This document shows, piece by piece, positions 48,108 through 56,542 of a stretch of 64,000 bases of DNA. The DNA comes from Regnicoccus frigidus (GTDB lineage Bacteria; Cyanobacteriota; Cyanobacteriia; PCC-6307; Cyanobiaceae). The notes under the pieces are model-generated. The model was not told the DNA's origin and made no database searches. It worked only from the letters and a program-made list of their open reading frames with translations. Location: contig JAOANE010000055.1 in assembly GCA_025194985.1 (NCBI GenBank), positions 1 through 64,000 of the forward strand, in the 5' to 3' direction. Within the stretch, counting starts at the first letter, position 1, and each line of letters opens with the position of its first letter. Made by a program: the position numbers and the translations under genes.

Positions 48108-48995
48108 TCAGACTTCAGCGGTGGCGCGCTCCACCAGGCGGCGCGCCACCGCCTGTACGCCCGTGTGGGCGTAGGTGTCTGTGAACGCATCGAGAAAGGC
48201 CGCGAACTGATCCATCCGGCCCTGCCAGGGGCCAAGCGTGGATTCCACTGCCTGCACAGTTCCCTGGGCGGTGAGGCCCAGCTCGCCCACGAATCCGCCC
48301 GCCCAGCCCAGCCATTGATCGACGCCACGGCGCAGAAAGCTGAGGTGGGCGTCGTCGCTGCGGCCCGGGATCAGGCCAGCCATCTGCCGGTAGGCAGGCA
48401 GCCGGTTCAGATCCTTGCGGTTGGCCGCCCCCAGCAGGCTGTCAAGCTTCTGCAGGGCCTGGTCACCCAGCGGTAGCAACGCGTCAAAGCAGATCAGGGC
48501 CGCCATCCGCACCCGGGCCTCCCCGGCATAGTCGGCCAGGGCGGCGCCGAAATCGCCGAAGCTGTCGCCGGGCAGGCCGTTCACCTGGGTGAAGGCCAGC
48601 AACTCGGAGCCCACCTTCAGGCTCAGGTCCACAGCTTGCAGAGTGTCGCCTGGTGGCGTCACGTCAGCCAGACGCTTGAGCAAGGGCAAGCCGGCGCTCA
48701 GATTGGCCAGCACCCGCAGGCCTCCGGCCGCGTGCTGCGAACGGTTGACGGCGTCATAAAGGCTGAGGGCACGCCCATAGCCCTCGGCGCGGGCCCGGCT
48801 CAGCTGATCGGCGCGGGCGCGTATCCGGGCGACCAGGGCGGGATCCGTGTCACCGATCACGTCCTGGATCAGCTGGTCAGCATTGGTGATGTTGGTCCAG
48901 CCTCCCGGCACCAGGGTGCTGAGACCCTTGAGGGCCAGCACCGTGAGATCACGGCGGGGCAGACGGTCCAGACGCTCGAGAACGGTGCGGCCCAT
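48108..48995 (-). CDS. Conserved hypothetical protein
   Basis: The 295-aa protein (MGRTVLERLDRLPRRDLTVL to RLVERATAEV) is largely helical, Ala/Leu-rich and soluble, without a signal peptide. I do not recognise a domain. It is coupled to the upstream gene by a one-base TGATG overlap, so the two probably work together; its end faces chlL. Confidence 0.65.
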   Translation of the reverse strand: MGRTVLERLDRLPRRDLTVLALKGLSTLVPGGWTNITNADQLIQDVIGDTDPALVARIRARADQLSRARAEGYGRALSLYDAVNRSQHAAGGLRVLANLSAGLPLLKRLADVTPPGDTLQAVDLSLKVGSELLAFTQVNGLPGDSFGDFGAALADYAGEARVRMAALICFDALLPLGDQALQKLDSLLGAANRKDLNRLPAYRQMAGLIPGRSDDAHLSFLRRGVDQWLGWAGGFVGELGLTAQGTVQAVESTLGPWQGRMDQFAAFLDAFTDTYAHTGVQAVARRLVERATAEV

Positions 48996-49567
48996 CAGCT
49001 GGCCAGGGCAGGGGCGGATCCAATCGCTGCGGGCGCAGGAGTGGCAGGGGCCTTACGGGCAGAGACGGTCGAGAGGCTGGGCCTGAGGCGGGCCAGGGCA
49101 GTGAGATCGAAGCTTTCGAGCAGCTCATGGCGCGCCTGGAGGTCGAGGCCGTCGCCCTGGCCGATCACCTTCACCTGGAAGCGACCGCCCACCAGCAGCG
49201 CGCTGGCCTGGCTGCCTTGCTCCACCAGGGGCCAGCCGGCCACTGCGTTCTGCGATGACCCGAATTTCTCACGGGCTTCCGGTGCGGTGGTGGTGTCGGA
49301 GATGGCCAGCAGCGCCACTAACTCGCCTCCGCGCCTCAATCGGGCTTCGCTGAACCCCCGCTTTTCCTGGCTGAACAACAACTGCTCGCCTGCCACCGGT
49401 GCCGGGAACAGTCGGTTGAAGGCGGTGCCGTTGACCACCTCCTGGTTAGGAACATTGGCCACCGTGCCGCCTGGGAGCCAATCGCCGAAGGGGATCAGCA
49501 GCGCTCCCCCAAGCAGCAGCCCGGCGGCTACCACCAGACCAAGAATCCAGCGCAACGGGCGGGTCAT
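48995..49567 (-). CDS. Conserved hypothetical membrane-anchored protein
   Basis: The 190-aa product has an N-terminal hydrophobic segment (WILGLVVAAGLLLGGALLIPFGDWL) and a C-terminal outer domain with NVPNQEVVNGTAFNRLFPAPVAGEQLLFSQEKRGFSEARL, ending in an Ala/Pro-rich tail. It looks like an exported or anchored cyanobacterial protein of unknown function. It is translationally coupled to the 48108 gene. Confidence 0.65.
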   Translation of the reverse strand: MTRPLRWILGLVVAAGLLLGGALLIPFGDWLPGGTVANVPNQEVVNGTAFNRLFPAPVAGEQLLFSQEKRGFSEARLRRGGELVALLAISDTTTAPEAREKFGSSQNAVAGWPLVEQGSQASALLVGGRFQVKVIGQGDGLDLQARHELLESFDLTALARLRPSLSTVSARKAPATPAPAAIGSAPALAS

Positions 49568-49670
49568 CAGGGTTCTCAGCGACGAAGGGTGAATGAAACT
49601 GGGAGTAAGTGCAATTAAGCGTGAATCAAAGAGCGCCTGGGCTGGAGGTGGCCATCAAAATAGACCCAGC

Positions 49671-49715
49671 CAGCCCAGAACTAATCAGCCCAGAACCAAT
49701 CAGTCCAGACCGACC
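49671..49715. repeat. Three 15-bp direct repeats at the 3' end of por
   Basis: Units CAGCCCAGAACTAAT (49671-49685), CAGCCCAGAACCAAT (49686-49700) and CAGTCCAGACCGACC (49701-49715) follow directly. The third unit encodes the last codons and part of the stop of por on the minus strand, so the gene end lies in a slippage-prone tract. Confidence 0.75.
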
Positions 49716-50677
49716 AATTGCATCGAGAGATCCCAGGTCAAGCTGGCGATGCCGGGGTCGCTGGCCTTTTCTGAGAGCTCCTGAACAAACTGTTTGCCGC
49801 CCTGCTTTTGGCGGTTACCCCAGCTCCAGTGGGCCCCGGAGACGGCGAAGCCGGGATCGGCCACCACCTGGGCGACTCGCTCCCCGGCGAGCTCCTGGCT
49901 GACGTAGCCACCGGTGACGTTCTTTTGGAACCAGGGGAAGATCTTCTGGAACAGCGGATAGCTGTTGCGGAATAGTGGTGTGTCGGCCACGCAGCCGGGA
50001 TAGAGGGAACTGAACACGATTCCGCTGCTTCCATGCAAGCGACGGTGCAACTCCTGGGTGGTGATCATGTTGCAGAGCTTGCTGTCCTTGTAGGCCTTGC
50101 CAGGTTTGAAGGGCTTGCCGCTGGCCATGGCGATCGGGGCTTTGAATCCCGATTTGAAACCGGAGAGGTCGCCGAGATCCGCCGGTGCAGGGATGGGGAT
50201 CTTGCCACCCAGCTCCTTGGAGTTGGCCGTGACCGTTCCCAGAATCACCAGCCGGCGTGACGGGTGATTGGAGCGCTTGAGATCCTCAAGCAGGAGCTGG
50301 ATCAGCAGGAAATGGCCGAAGTGATTGGTCGCCATCGACAGCTCATAGCCCTGGGGGGAGCGCTGCGGTGCCTTGAGCAGCGGCAAATAGACGGCCGCAT
50401 TGCAGACCAAGGCATCGAGTGGCAGACCGCTGCTTTTGAAGGCATCAACCAGTCGGCGCACGCTCTCGAGATCCCCGAGGTCGACCTGCAGATGGGTGAC
50501 GGCGCTCTGGGCTATGCCGAGTTCCGTGGCCGCCGCCCGCGCTTTGGCGGTATCGCGGCAGGCCATCACCACATGCCAGCCTCGATCAGTCAGGGCCTTG
50601 GTGGCGTAGAGACCAACTCCCGAGGAGGAGCCGGTGATCATCACGGTGCCGGAGGAAGGGGACGGATCTGACGCCAT
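49700..50677 (-). CDS. por: Light-dependent protochlorophyllide oxidoreductase
   Basis: POR reduces protochlorophyllide in light. The 325-aa SDR protein has the NADPH motif TGSSSGVGLYATKAL, ALVCNAAVYLPL, the active-site YKDSK (Tyr and Lys) and the POR-specific segment FKPGKAYKDSKLCNMIT. Together with chlNBL this gives the cell both the dark and the light routes. It starts at ATG 50677. Confidence 0.97.
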   Translation of the reverse strand: MASDPSPSSGTVMITGSSSGVGLYATKALTDRGWHVVMACRDTAKARAAATELGIAQSAVTHLQVDLGDLESVRRLVDAFKSSGLPLDALVCNAAVYLPLLKAPQRSPQGYELSMATNHFGHFLLIQLLLEDLKRSNHPSRRLVILGTVTANSKELGGKIPIPAPADLGDLSGFKSGFKAPIAMASGKPFKPGKAYKDSKLCNMITTQELHRRLHGSSGIVFSSLYPGCVADTPLFRNSYPLFQKIFPWFQKNVTGGYVSQELAGERVAQVVADPGFAVSGAHWSWGNRQKQGGKQFVQELSEKASDPGIASLTWDLSMQLVGLD

Positions 50678-50803
50678 TCGGGCGCTTCACTTCAAGTTGC
50701 CCTTACCTAACGACAGAGAGTGGTCTTCAGAGGGCCATGGCCCTGAGAATTCAACAGAAGGAAATGGTTGGAGCCCTGAAGGATTGGCGTCTGGGCCGCT
50801 CGA

Positions 50804-51289
50804 TCAGAGCTGGGATTGGAGCTTGGCCGGTTGCTGGGGAGCTTCCCAGACAACGCGCAAACGGTCTGGAGCAATCCACTGCTCCTGCTCGCGCATCAGC
50901 CGTTCCTGTCCTTCGGTGGAAAAGAGTTTGTCGAAACGGTTCTGGGCCCGGCGCAGCCGTGCCGTTTCGAGCTCAAGGATGGCGCTGACTTCGCTGTGAC
51001 TGTCGAGCCGTTGCTGATACGCCGAAGCCAGGTGGGTCAAGCTCACGCCAGCAACAAGGCCGACCCCCAGCTTGACGGTGAGGCCAATCACGCTGCAGAG
51101 CAGCTCCTGCCGCTCACCGGACGGGATTGGAACCACCCGAGGGGAGGCGGAGACGCGGCTGGGAACGGCCTTGATGGCACCGGCTGCGTCACCTCTTTTG
51201 CCCCGTCCGCGTCTTTGATCCTCGGGTTTCCGCGTCAAAACCCTGGTTTGATCCGCCCCTGGGGGCACAAGACGCTGCGCGGAGGCCAA
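50804..51289 (-). CDS. Conserved hypothetical protein with membrane helix and coiled coil
   Basis: The protein of up to 161 aa has a basic, disordered N-terminus, a hydrophobic segment VIGLTVKLGVGLVAGVSLTHLA (about residues 68-89) and a helical coiled-coil-like part (HSEVSAILELETARLRRAQNRFDKLF). It resembles a picocyanobacterial conserved protein of unknown role, perhaps in the septum or envelope. The start is unsure: TTG 51289 or GTG 51268. Confidence 0.6.
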   Translation of the reverse strand: MASAQRLVPPGADQTRVLTRKPEDQRRGRGKRGDAAGAIKAVPSRVSASPRVVPIPSGERQELLCSVIGLTVKLGVGLVAGVSLTHLASAYQQRLDSHSEVSAILELETARLRRAQNRFDKLFSTEGQERLMREQEQWIAPDRLRVVWEAPQQPAKLQSQL

Positions 51290-51355
51290 TGGACCGATGC
51301 GGTACTGGCTTGCTTCTAGCAGCTCCAGGCCCCACTGCCAAGGGCCAACGGCCGA

Positions 51356-51460
51356 TCAGGCGTTGTAGAGGCTGACGCAGAGGCGAATGGCCAGCACGCC
51401 GGCATGGGCGGCGACCACAAGGGCGATGAGCACTTCTGCCTGACTGAGTGTTGTGACCAT
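51356..51460 (-). CDS. psaM: Photosystem I subunit XII PsaM
   Basis: The 34-aa single-helix protein MVTTLSQAEVLIALVVAAHAGVLAIRLCVSLYNA matches PsaM, with the conserved RL.x.LY ending. It sits in photosystem I near the monomer-monomer interface. The ATG at 51460 is used; a longer frame to 51541 is not needed. It is a small gene easily missed by ORF callers. Confidence 0.85.
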   Translation of the reverse strand: MVTTLSQAEVLIALVVAAHAGVLAIRLCVSLYNA

Positions 51461-51549
51461 GGCAGGCGACCGATAACAAATGTCGCCACCATTGTTCAGC
51501 TCGATCCCGCCCCCCGCCACGTCCTGGCAGTGGGTTGTCATAGCTCTTG

Positions 51550-52029
51550 ATGGCTTCCTCCCCGACTTCGATCACGATCCATGCCGACCAGATCCGTCGC
51601 CTGGATCTAAGCCCCCTGCAGCACTGGCATGATCTGCCACCGGCTGTGCTGCTGGAGCAGGCCGGCGAACTGGAACTCCATTTCGACTGGCCCCGGCCTG
51701 AAGGAGATCCCCGCGAGCTCTCTGAATGGCCAGAGCTGCGGCTCTGGACTCTCCGTGCCGATGCACTCCATCCCTGGCTGCCGCTGGTGCTGGAGCGCAG
51801 TACGGGCCAGCTCTGCCGCCATGTGGCGATGCTGCTTCCCCATGGATTCAGCCGCAACGAAGGCATCCGCTTTGCCCCGGAATCGCTTGAGCTGTGGATC
51901 ACCCACCGACTGTTCCTGCTCGACGACTGGAGTGCCCTGCACGGACTTCGTTGTCGCCAGAGCCTGGGCCAGGTGGCGGCGATGCTGGGTTTTGAGCTCG
52001 ATCCGTCGTTCTGGGAAGCCCTACCCTAA
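51550..52029 (+). CDS. CRR6-like protein (DUF1817), NDH-1 biogenesis factor
   Basis: The 159-aa protein (MASSPTSITIHADQIRRLDL) resembles the CRR6/DUF1817 family that helps NAD(P)H dehydrogenase subunit assembly in plastids and cyanobacteria: LDLSPLQHWHDLP, WITHRLFLLDDWSALHGLRCRQSLGQVAAML and a final ELDPSFWEALP. The match is by pattern only. Its stop overlaps the convergent permease stop by four bases. Confidence 0.65.
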   Translation: MASSPTSITIHADQIRRLDLSPLQHWHDLPPAVLLEQAGELELHFDWPRPEGDPRELSEWPELRLWTLRADALHPWLPLVLERSTGQLCRHVAMLLPHGFSRNEGIRFAPESLELWITHRLFLLDDWSALHGLRCRQSLGQVAAMLGFELDPSFWEALP

Positions 52030-52817
52030 TTCGCCAAGGCCAGCATGAGGGCGCGACGGCCCCAGTCGGCGGCCAGCAGCATGGTGATCAAGCGCAGCGA
52101 CCAGGCGAGTTTGCGCTCGCTGACCCGGTCGAGCCGGGCCGCTGACCAACGGGCAGAGAACGCGGCAGCACCTCCGAGCAGCAGGGCCATCGCCGTGTTG
52201 ACCCGTTCACCGGCCAGAAACTGAAGCGAGGCTGCCGAACTGGAGCAGAGCACCGCCAGGGTGCTGAGCCGGATCGCCTGGCGCAACGGCACGCGCAGGC
52301 CCCGCACCATCAGCGGCACCATCAACAGGCCCCCGCCCAGGCCCAGGAGTCCGCCGGCAAAGCCGCCGACAGCCCCGACCCCGATCAGGCCGGCCACCGC
52401 GGCCGGGCGATCCTCGCTTTGGCTGAGGGTCTTCTCGGTCGGGTCGATCGTCAGGGCCAGCAGGCCATACATCAACGCCTGCAGGGCCAGCAGGTGCCAG
52501 CCACTCAGCAGCCCGCCCAGCCGGCTGAAGATCAGCCCGCTGGCCACAGCGCTGAGTCCGACGCAGGCGCCAGAGCGCAGCGGCAGCCGGCCGGCCCGCA
52601 GGTGGGAGACGGTGCCCCCCAAGGTGGTGGGAACGATCGCCAGGGTGCTGGTGGCCAGGGCCTGGTGGGGGCTGAGGCCCAGCAGCAGCAGGATTGGGGA
52701 GAACACCAGGCCGCCGCCGACGCCCAGCAGGCCAGAGAAGACCCCCGCCAGCAGGCCCAGCGGGATCAGGGGCAGAAGCTCCAACGGCATGATTGGGCCT
52801 AGAGCGTTGGTGGCCAT
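52026..52817 (-). CDS. TauE/SafE family sulfite/anion exporter-like permease
   Basis: The protein of about 263 aa has seven to eight hydrophobic segments and the two TauE motifs: LLAGVFSGLLGVGGGLVFSPILLLLG and, in the second half, VGGFAGGLLGLGGGLLMVPLMV. Family members export sulfite or organosulfonates; the substrate here is unknown. I use ATG 52817, which has GGAG upstream; ATG 52790 is also possible. It starts back to back with the lipoate ligase-like gene. Confidence 0.85.
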   Translation of the reverse strand: MATNALGPIMPLELLPLIPLGLLAGVFSGLLGVGGGLVFSPILLLLGLSPHQALATSTLAIVPTTLGGTVSHLRAGRLPLRSGACVGLSAVASGLIFSRLGGLLSGWHLLALQALMYGLLALTIDPTEKTLSQSEDRPAAVAGLIGVGAVGGFAGGLLGLGGGLLMVPLMVRGLRVPLRQAIRLSTLAVLCSSSAASLQFLAGERVNTAMALLLGGAAAFSARWSAARLDRVSERKLAWSLRLITMLLAADWGRRALMLALAN

Positions 52818-53602
52818 TGGCTCCAGGATCCACCATCCCCCCTCCCCTGCCACGTCGCTGGCGTTGGATTCCACCGCTGGCTTGGACGGGCGACTGGCAG
52901 ATGGCCATCGACGATTGGCTTCTCGATCAACTCGTGGCCGGCGAAGGTTCTCCGGTTTTGCGCCTTTACACCTGGGCGCGGCCCACCCTGTCGTTGGGCT
53001 TCCACCAACGCCGGGTGGAGCCCAGCTGGCGCCTGCTGCAGGAGCAGGGGCGGATCGCCATCGTGCGCCGGCCCAGTGGCGGCCGGGCGGTACTGCATGG
53101 GGGCTGTCTCACCTATGCCCTGCTCTGGCCGCATGCCCCCCGGCCTCCCGCCTTGGCCTACGGCCTCGCTACTGACTGGCTGCGACAGGCTATGGAGGAG
53201 CTGGGGCAGCCCCTGCGCTTCGGGGAAGCGGCAGTCAGCCTGCAGGCCAGCAGTTGTTTTGCCAGCAGCACTACGGCCGATCTGGTGGATGCCGCCCAGG
53301 GGGTGAAACGGGTTGGCAGTGCCCAGCTCTGGAGACAGGGCCAGTTGTTGCAGCACGGCAGCGTGCAGCTCGATCCTTGTCGTCAGCTCTGGCAGGAGGT
53401 GTTCGCTGCCGATCCACCCCAGCTCGATCCCCTGCCGCTCAGCGGATCGGCACTGGCAGAGCACTTGTGCCGCTTCGCTGAAAGGCAGTTAGCCCCTGCG
53501 GGCTTTGATATTTTGCCCTTGCAGCCCCAGGAGCTCGCGGCGATTGCGCCGCGCCGGCAGCGCTTCCGCCTCAGCCCAGCGGAGCCTGCTTCGCTGCTGT
53601 GA
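52817..53602 (+). CDS. Lipoate-protein ligase A family protein
   Basis: The product (about 260 aa) has the BPL/LplA/LipB fold: QMAIDDWLLDQL, TLSLGFHQRRVEP, the conserved VRRPSGGRAVLHGGCLTYAL and KRVGSAQLWRQGQLLQHGSVQL. Such enzymes attach lipoate or octanoate to 2-oxoacid dehydrogenases or GcvH. No in-frame ATG precedes the conserved part, so the start is tentative: TTG 52817, with TTG 52793 the alternative. Its end overlaps the M50 protease gene by 32 bases on the opposite strand. Confidence 0.82.
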   Translation: MAPGSTIPPPLPRRWRWIPPLAWTGDWQMAIDDWLLDQLVAGEGSPVLRLYTWARPTLSLGFHQRRVEPSWRLLQEQGRIAIVRRPSGGRAVLHGGCLTYALLWPHAPRPPALAYGLATDWLRQAMEELGQPLRFGEAAVSLQASSCFASSTTADLVDAAQGVKRVGSAQLWRQGQLLQHGSVQLDPCRQLWQEVFAADPPQLDPLPLSGSALAEHLCRFAERQLAPAGFDILPLQPQELAAIAPRRQRFRLSPAEPASLL

Positions 53603-54848
53603 GTGGTTCGGGGTCTGGATCCGCTGGTGCGGCGTTGGCCATGCTCCGGGCCACCTGGCCCAGGGCCAGCCCCAGGGGATAGGCCCCCTGACGCCGGGCC
53701 GCTTCTATCAGTGGCGCGGGCAGGCGTAGGCCCAGGCGCTTCAACACGGCGTCGGAGAGTTCCGGGCGCTCGATGGTGCCCGAGGGCAGCCCGGCATTGC
53801 TGAGCACCAGCAAACGGTTGACGCCGTCGGCATCGAGTTTGAGGGCGGCTTGCCAGAGCGGTTCGCCGCTGGTGATCGAGGGCAGGCTATCTAACGGCTG
53901 ATGATGATCACCCACGCGCTCGCCGTCCCAGCGCTGCACGGGCAACGACTGCAGGGCCTGGTCGTCAATCACCCCCTGCCATCGCCCCCGGTCGCAGATC
54001 AGAACCCAGTCAGCGGGCAGGGAGGAATCGTCGCTGAGGCGCAGCTGGCTGAGGTCCCGCAGGGAAGCATCAGATTCCAGCACCCGAAAGCGACGGGCTG
54101 CGGCGTCTCCCACTTTGAGTTCGCGCATCGCCTCCTCCAGCGAGAGCTGCTGGAGTTGGTTGCGCGAAGCCCCAAGGCCGAACCAGCCCAGCAGGATCAA
54201 CCAGAAGGCGCCGAAGCCGCCGCCACGCAGCACGAACAGCGTGCCCATGCCGATCGCCATCAGCGACAGGAAGCGACCGATGGCAGCGGCCACCTGAATG
54301 CCACGGCGCTGGCTGCCGGTGAATTGCCAGACCAGGGCCTTGACGATCAAGCCGCCATCGAGGGGCAGACCGGGCAGGAGATTGAACAGCCCCAGCACCA
54401 GGTTGAGGACGCCGAGCTGCTGCACCACCTCACCGGCCAGGGGCCAGGCATGGGACACCGAATGGCTGCCCAGCAGCAGGACCGAGGCCAGCACCAGGCT
54501 GACAAGGGGACCGGCGGCCGCCACCTGCAGGGCTGACAGGGCCGTGCTGCATTCCCGCTCCACCGTGGCGACACCGCCAAGCAGGAACAGGGTGATGCTG
54601 CGGACCTTGACGCCGTAGGCCATGGCCACAAAGGAATGGCCCAGTTCGTGGAGCAGCACCGAGACGAACAGCAGCAAGGCGGTGAGCAGGGCCATCAGCC
54701 AGAGCCCTAGAACGGAGGCCTGGCCGGCGAAGCGTGCGCCGTACTGCTGCTCAAAGCTGACGGTGGCCAGGCCCAGGATCACGAACCAACTGGGGTGGAT
54801 CCTCAGGGGAATGCCCCGAATCTTCAACAGCAACCATCCTTCGCCCAC
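53571..54848 (-). CDS. M50 site-2-type metalloprotease with CBS-like domains
   Basis: The membrane protease has several transmembrane helices with the zinc motif HELGH (about residue 65) and LPLDGG (about residue 155), typical of the SpoIVFB-like site-2 proteases. The C-terminal half (from about residue 235) carries CBS-like repeats. It would cleave membrane-bound regulators. I choose GTG 54848 (MGEGWLLLKIRGIPLRIHPSWF); TTG 54893 adds 15 poor residues. It is divergent from trpF. Confidence 0.9.
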   Translation of the reverse strand: MGEGWLLLKIRGIPLRIHPSWFVILGLATVSFEQQYGARFAGQASVLGLWLMALLTALLLFVSVLLHELGHSFVAMAYGVKVRSITLFLLGGVATVERECSTALSALQVAAAGPLVSLVLASVLLLGSHSVSHAWPLAGEVVQQLGVLNLVLGLFNLLPGLPLDGGLIVKALVWQFTGSQRRGIQVAAAIGRFLSLMAIGMGTLFVLRGGGFGAFWLILLGWFGLGASRNQLQQLSLEEAMRELKVGDAAARRFRVLESDASLRDLSQLRLSDDSSLPADWVLICDRGRWQGVIDDQALQSLPVQRWDGERVGDHHQPLDSLPSITSGEPLWQAALKLDADGVNRLLVLSNAGLPSGTIERPELSDAVLKRLGLRLPAPLIEAARRQGAYPLGLALGQVARSMANAAPADPDPEPLTAAKQAPLG

Positions 54849-54930
54849 GCGATTCAATCCGCTACTGCCCCAGGTAGAGCCTGAAGACGTCAAGGCCTGA
54901 TCCTAGAAACACTTCCGCTCCATCCACACC

Positions 54931-55587
54931 GTGCCTGCTCCGTTGCTGAAAATCTGTGGCCTGCGCCGAGCGGATCAGGCGGCGGCGGTGGCGGCTCTCG
55001 GCGTGGATGCCCTCGGAGTGATTGCTGTGCCGGGTACCCCCCGCTGGTTGAATCCGGCGGAGCGCCCGGCCCTGTTTGGGGCCATGGGGCGTGCCAACCC
55101 CCACTGCCGGGGTGTGCTGGTGGTCGCAGACCCGGAGGACGGGGATCTTGATCCGTTACGCCCCGAGCAGGGCGGCCATGCGCTGCTTCAGCTGCATGGC
55201 CAGGAGACACCGGAGCGATGCGTGCAACTGTCAACCCTGCTGGGCTGTCCCCTCTGGAAGGCCCTGCGCATCGCCAAGCCCAGTGACCTCAACCAGGTGC
55301 ATGCCTACAGCGGGGTGGTCGAAGCGGTGCTGCTCGATGCCTGGGTGCCGGGCCAGCTCGGCGGCAGTGGCCGGCGGATCCCGCTCGAATGGTTGGCAGG
55401 CTTCCGCCCTGGGGTGCCTTGGTGGCTGGCGGGCGGTATTTCGCCGGAAACGGTGGGTGCGGTTCTGAGCGCGGTCCAACCCGATGGCCTCGATGCGTCG
55501 AGTTCGCTGGAACTTGCCCCCGGGGACAAGGACCTCGCGCGGGTAATCCAGCTGGTGAAGAGCGTCAAGGGGGCGGGCCTGGATTGA
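54931..55587 (+). CDS. trpF: Phosphoribosylanthranilate isomerase
   Basis: TrpF carries out the third step of tryptophan synthesis. The 218-aa TIM barrel has KICGLRRADQAAAVAALG at the start, LLQLHGQETPERC, LLDAWVPGQLGGSGRRIPLEW and the phosphate site GGISPETVGAV...GLDASSSLE. It is isolated from other trp genes, as usual in cyanobacteria. The start is an ATG-less GTG region at 54931 (reading MPAPLLKICG). Confidence 0.95.
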   Translation: MPAPLLKICGLRRADQAAAVAALGVDALGVIAVPGTPRWLNPAERPALFGAMGRANPHCRGVLVVADPEDGDLDPLRPEQGGHALLQLHGQETPERCVQLSTLLGCPLWKALRIAKPSDLNQVHAYSGVVEAVLLDAWVPGQLGGSGRRIPLEWLAGFRPGVPWWLAGGISPETVGAVLSAVQPDGLDASSSLELAPGDKDLARVIQLVKSVKGAGLD

Positions 55588-55637
55588 TGCGAGCCTCAGA
55601 AGTGGCAGTGTTTGGCGATGGGAGCCAGGATTGCCCA

Positions 55638-56171
55638 ATGACCAACCACATTCTCACGACCCCTCCCGTCGCTCAGCCTGCCTTGACCCTGTTCTTTCGT
55701 TCCCCAGCGCGTGCCCTGCTGGTCCTGTTGTTGTTCCCTGTTATCGCCAGCGCCCAGGGCATGCTGCCCGGCTGCCAGCTGGTCAACGGAAGCCTCCAGT
55801 GCGTGCCGGGATTGAGCACAGACCCGGAGCAGCAGATCAAAATCCTGCGCCAGGCCATCAGCGCCGACCAGGCGATAGAGGGTGGAATCGATCAACAGAT
55901 GAAAGCCGTTGAGCAGGTTCTGCTTAGTGGCCCTGCGCTGGTTGGAGCTGTGCTGACAGCCTCACTTCCGGCCACCACATCAGAGTTCCATTGGTATCGC
56001 CTGGCGCCAGATCAGCAGGTCTGGCAGCTGATCGAAGGCGCCGAAGGAACCACTTATGTGGTCACAACGGCCGATTTAGACCAGCAATTGATGGTTGTTT
56101 CGGTGATCCAATCCGGGGAGACGACACAGCGGCAGAGCTCAAAACCACTGGGACCGATTGTTCAGCCTTAA
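55638..56171 (+). CDS. Hypothetical exported protein
   Basis: The 177-aa product starts MTNHILTTPPVAQPALTLFF and has a signal-peptide-like segment ALLVLLLFPVIASAQG, with a cleavage site near ASA-QG. The mature part is Gln-rich and beta-prone with two Cys (GCQLVNGSLQCVPG). No family is recognised. An AGGA site precedes ATG 55638; ATG 55587 overlaps the trpF stop and is also possible. Confidence 0.55.
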   Translation: MTNHILTTPPVAQPALTLFFRSPARALLVLLLFPVIASAQGMLPGCQLVNGSLQCVPGLSTDPEQQIKILRQAISADQAIEGGIDQQMKAVEQVLLSGPALVGAVLTASLPATTSEFHWYRLAPDQQVWQLIEGAEGTTYVVTTADLDQQLMVVSVIQSGETTQRQSSKPLGPIVQP

Positions 56172-56542
56172 CGGTGGAACCGGCCTAATGCCGGCTGCAA
56201 TTCAAACTTTGACTCTTTCTTTGGCCTTTCCTTGGATTTAATTGTAAATTGTATTTGATTCTAGCCAGTTTAGTCCTAATAGGTCAGATCCAAAATGATA
56301 GCATCCAAAAAGGTCATATTCAATCAAATAGGCCGGATTGAAAATATTATATTCAAACAGTTTGAACCCTAAAGCTGTCCTCTGCGCTGAGTGCCAAGAG
56401 TAGCAAGACATGAAAAGCCTTCCTTGTTGAAGGAAGGCCTGTCATTGCAATAAGGTCTTGCTGGAGCGATTCAAGAACGCTTTCGCCTTCAAAATCGCTC
56501 TCGTCAAGAAAGGCTTGAATTCGTTCTGGAGTCAGCTTGCTA
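56172..56542. other. AT-rich intergenic region with no clear gene
   Basis: From about 56200 to 56370 the sequence is markedly AT-rich compared with its surroundings, with repeated TATTCAA/TTGAA words. No convincing gene is seen. A 56353-56625 minus-strand frame has no start of its own and crosses a terminator-like hairpin. Confidence 0.5.
56413..56438 (-). terminator. Probable terminator downstream of folE
   Basis: On the minus strand GCCTTCCTT and AAGGAAGGC pair around a 4-base loop (56417-56438), followed by four T (56413-56416). It lies 105 bases past the folE stop, at the end of the ado-to-folE gene group. Confidence 0.6.
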
